DNA of 64,000 bases from Rhynchopus sp. YZ270_cl-10 (taxonomy: Eukaryota; Euglenozoa; Diplonemea; Diplonemida; Diplonemidae). The translations under genes were made by a program, and so were the position numbers. The stretch covers positions 496,001-560,000 of the forward strand of contig OZ037859.1 of the NCBI GenBank assembly GCA_964035575.1, in the 5' to 3' direction. The notes beneath the pieces are model-generated. The model worked only from the letters and a program-made list of their open reading frames with translations. It made no database searches and was not told where the DNA came from. Positions 62,557 to 64,000 of this stretch are shown in pieces. How positions within the stretch are numbered: the stretch's first letter is position 1; every line of letters starts with the position of its first letter.

Positions 62557-64000
62557 TCACCACGGACGCTCCCTGTGGCCCTGAAGCTGCGACTCCATGT
62601 TCTGTAGTTTTTTAAAAAAACATTGATAAGCAAAAGAGAGAGATAGTACAAATAGCTATTTTTTACCAGAAAAGTCGTGTTCTTTGATGAAATCACGAAT
62701 CAAGAAGAAAACGACTTTTTCCGAGGTGAAAACATAGTTTTGTTGAATTTTTCCAACTTTGAGGCATCTTTTGCACAGAATTTTATGCATTGCCAACAAC
62801 ACCCGCCAAAAAGGTGTACCTTTATAAAAAAGGGCTGAGCGTGGGGGGGGGGGGGGAAATCATACCAACTTCTCTGCACTTCTTCTGGCCCATTCTGGGT
62901 CTGCCTCATGCTGTGGCGATGCGTTAGCTGGGTAGTAGTTCAGGCTGGCCTGCTCGCTGCCTTGCCTGCTTTGTTTTTTGTTAATTTTGATACATTAGAA
63001 ACAGTGTAGCCGTCTGCAAAGCTCTATTATGCACAACGTTTTGGCAGAAAAAGAGAAGTTTTAAAAAACAAACAAACGCATCTGTTCTTGGACGCAGGCA
63101 CTGAAGCAACATACCCTTCAAACCCTTCCTCCTCTTGCGGGTGGAGCATCGTGTTGTCGATAATTGCTGTAGAGATGCGCTCAGAGAAGAGCCCCCTTTG
63201 GACGATCCCCTGCCCGCCAAGGAGTGCGAGGGGCGAGTCGGTTGAGAGCGTGGTGACCTCCTTTGCAAGGTGGTGGTGCTCGCTGACGGAGGGCACGAAG
63301 GTGGGCGGGGAGAGCGGCTTCTGCAGCGCCTTGATGCTCTTATCACGACGTCCCAGCTGGAACTCCACCGGAACTGTTGGTTTATTCTTCCAATTCTTCC
63401 CAGAGCACTTTGCGGTCTCGGTCTTCTCATTGGTCCGCCTCCTTGCCTCGCGTTGTCTCTCAACAAACTCATCGTAACCCCAAGCACGTCCATTTCCACC
63501 ATAGATGCTGGCCTGCTTCTGAACCACCGGTTTCGTTGCCGCAGCCGATCGGGTTGTAGGAGCGAAGGGACACCCTTCCACTTCACGCTCCTCGTATTTA
63601 CGTCTCTCCTCATCCAGCTTCTGCTGTTTCCTCCGGTTCCATTGCGAGACTCTGTCGTAGACTCGGAGGGGGTGGTCGGTTGTCTGTGGGACCGGCATTT
63701 TCATTCCAGGTGTCTCTACCTCTTTAGCGTGCGCTGCAGGGGTGGAAACACTGCCAGACTTTGCGCCGCGGGGTTGGGTGCGACCGGGGGTGGTGGGGGC
63801 AGGAGCATAGGAGTTGTAGGGTGTTTGGGATGTGGCTTGGTACGCTGCAGGCGATTCACCGTAGTTGTCGTAGTGCCCAAACCCCATCATATCCATGCCG
63901 ACATCCATTGGGGGGCTGGCAGCGGGCTGTGCCTGTGCAGGTGGTGCCTGCTGCTGTGGTTGCCCCTGCTGGCCATACTCCGCCAGGCTTGCCCCAGCAG
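62557..64000 (-). CDS. Gln/Pro-rich protein with a kinetoplastid-style CPFAP motif (5-prime end outside window)
   Basis: Exons 63117->64000, 62866-62965 and 62557-62601; donors GTATGT and GTATGA; junction phases 2 and 0. The frame is open to the right edge, so the N-terminus is missing. The visible part begins with a Gln/Pro/Ala-rich tract, then Tyr-rich sequence and PLRVYDRVSQWNRRKQQKLD leading into a charged helix and GCPFAPTTR. Helix-then-CPFAP (or CTFKP) units recur in many proteins of unknown role in trypanosomatids, some flagellar. The last exon is only 15 codons, ending HRERPW. Intron 1 holds a class C hairpin (63053-63106). Function unknown. Confidence 0.75.
63053..63106. repeat. Class C hairpin in intron 1 of the right-edge gene
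   Basis: AGAAGTTTTAAAAAACAAAC leads to CGCATCTGTTCTTGGACGCA and GGCACTG; it lies just inside the donor site of the intron. Confidence 0.5.

Overview
The window looks like a nuclear chromosome segment of a unicellular eukaryote, most probably a euglenozoan and best matched by a diplonemid. This is an inference from architecture, not from a database match. Every gene I can support (17 confident or fairly confident, plus two weaker ones) lies on the minus strand, as in the one-way polycistronic clusters of Euglenozoa. Unlike kinetoplastid genes, about half are split by conventional introns. I placed 20 introns: 17 begin GTATG, all end in AG, and sizes run from 43 to 890 bp. Spacers are A/T-tract rich and packed with short repeats.

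Layout, right to left (the direction of transcription): a partial gene of unknown role (62557-64000); a weak 55-residue ORF beside a GC-rich palindromic island (61131-61839); an alpha/beta hydrolase (58973-59995); a six-exon membrane protein of unknown function (55773-58229); a PDZ-TBC Rab GAP of the TBC1D22/Gyp1 type (51054-52653); a transposon cluster (45.2-51 kb); a predicted pseudokinase (43164-45212); a secreted EGF plus beta-propeller protein (40994-42160); a disordered protein with three PAM2-like motifs (37752-39724); a transposon and repeat tract (32.8-37.7 kb); a type I membrane protein (29134-32562); a repeat tract (26-29 kb); a basic nucleolar-like protein, a helical-repeat (PPR-like) protein and a small membrane protein (22.6-26 kb); INTS11, the Integrator endonuclease (20144-22261); an EF-hand protein with an MGQLC start (17594-19894); a coiled-coil protein with Trp-type repeats (15061-17163); a secreted Lys-tailed protein (13539-14798); a BEM46/ABHD13-like hydrolase (12058-13121); a 5.3 kb repeat tract; LTV1 (5071-6728); a small unknown gene (3468-4340); and VPS35 of retromer (1-2488, cut at its 3-prime end). 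The genes belong to unrelated pathways, as expected for a polycistronic cluster rather than an operon.

The accessory DNA is the richest part. At least five non-autonomous hAT-like elements can be delimited, four with exact 8-bp target duplications. One sits inside the terminal repeat of a TTAA-flanked piggyBac-type element that keeps a transposase remnant. There are also a TA-flanked element, several fold-back elements, and a 56-copy 7-bp minisatellite inside a larger inverted repeat. Separately, short hairpin repeats occur in at least four classes. They share one loop (GAGA on the transcribed strand) but have different stems, and every copy I found has the same orientation. Several introns carry these repeats or transposons.
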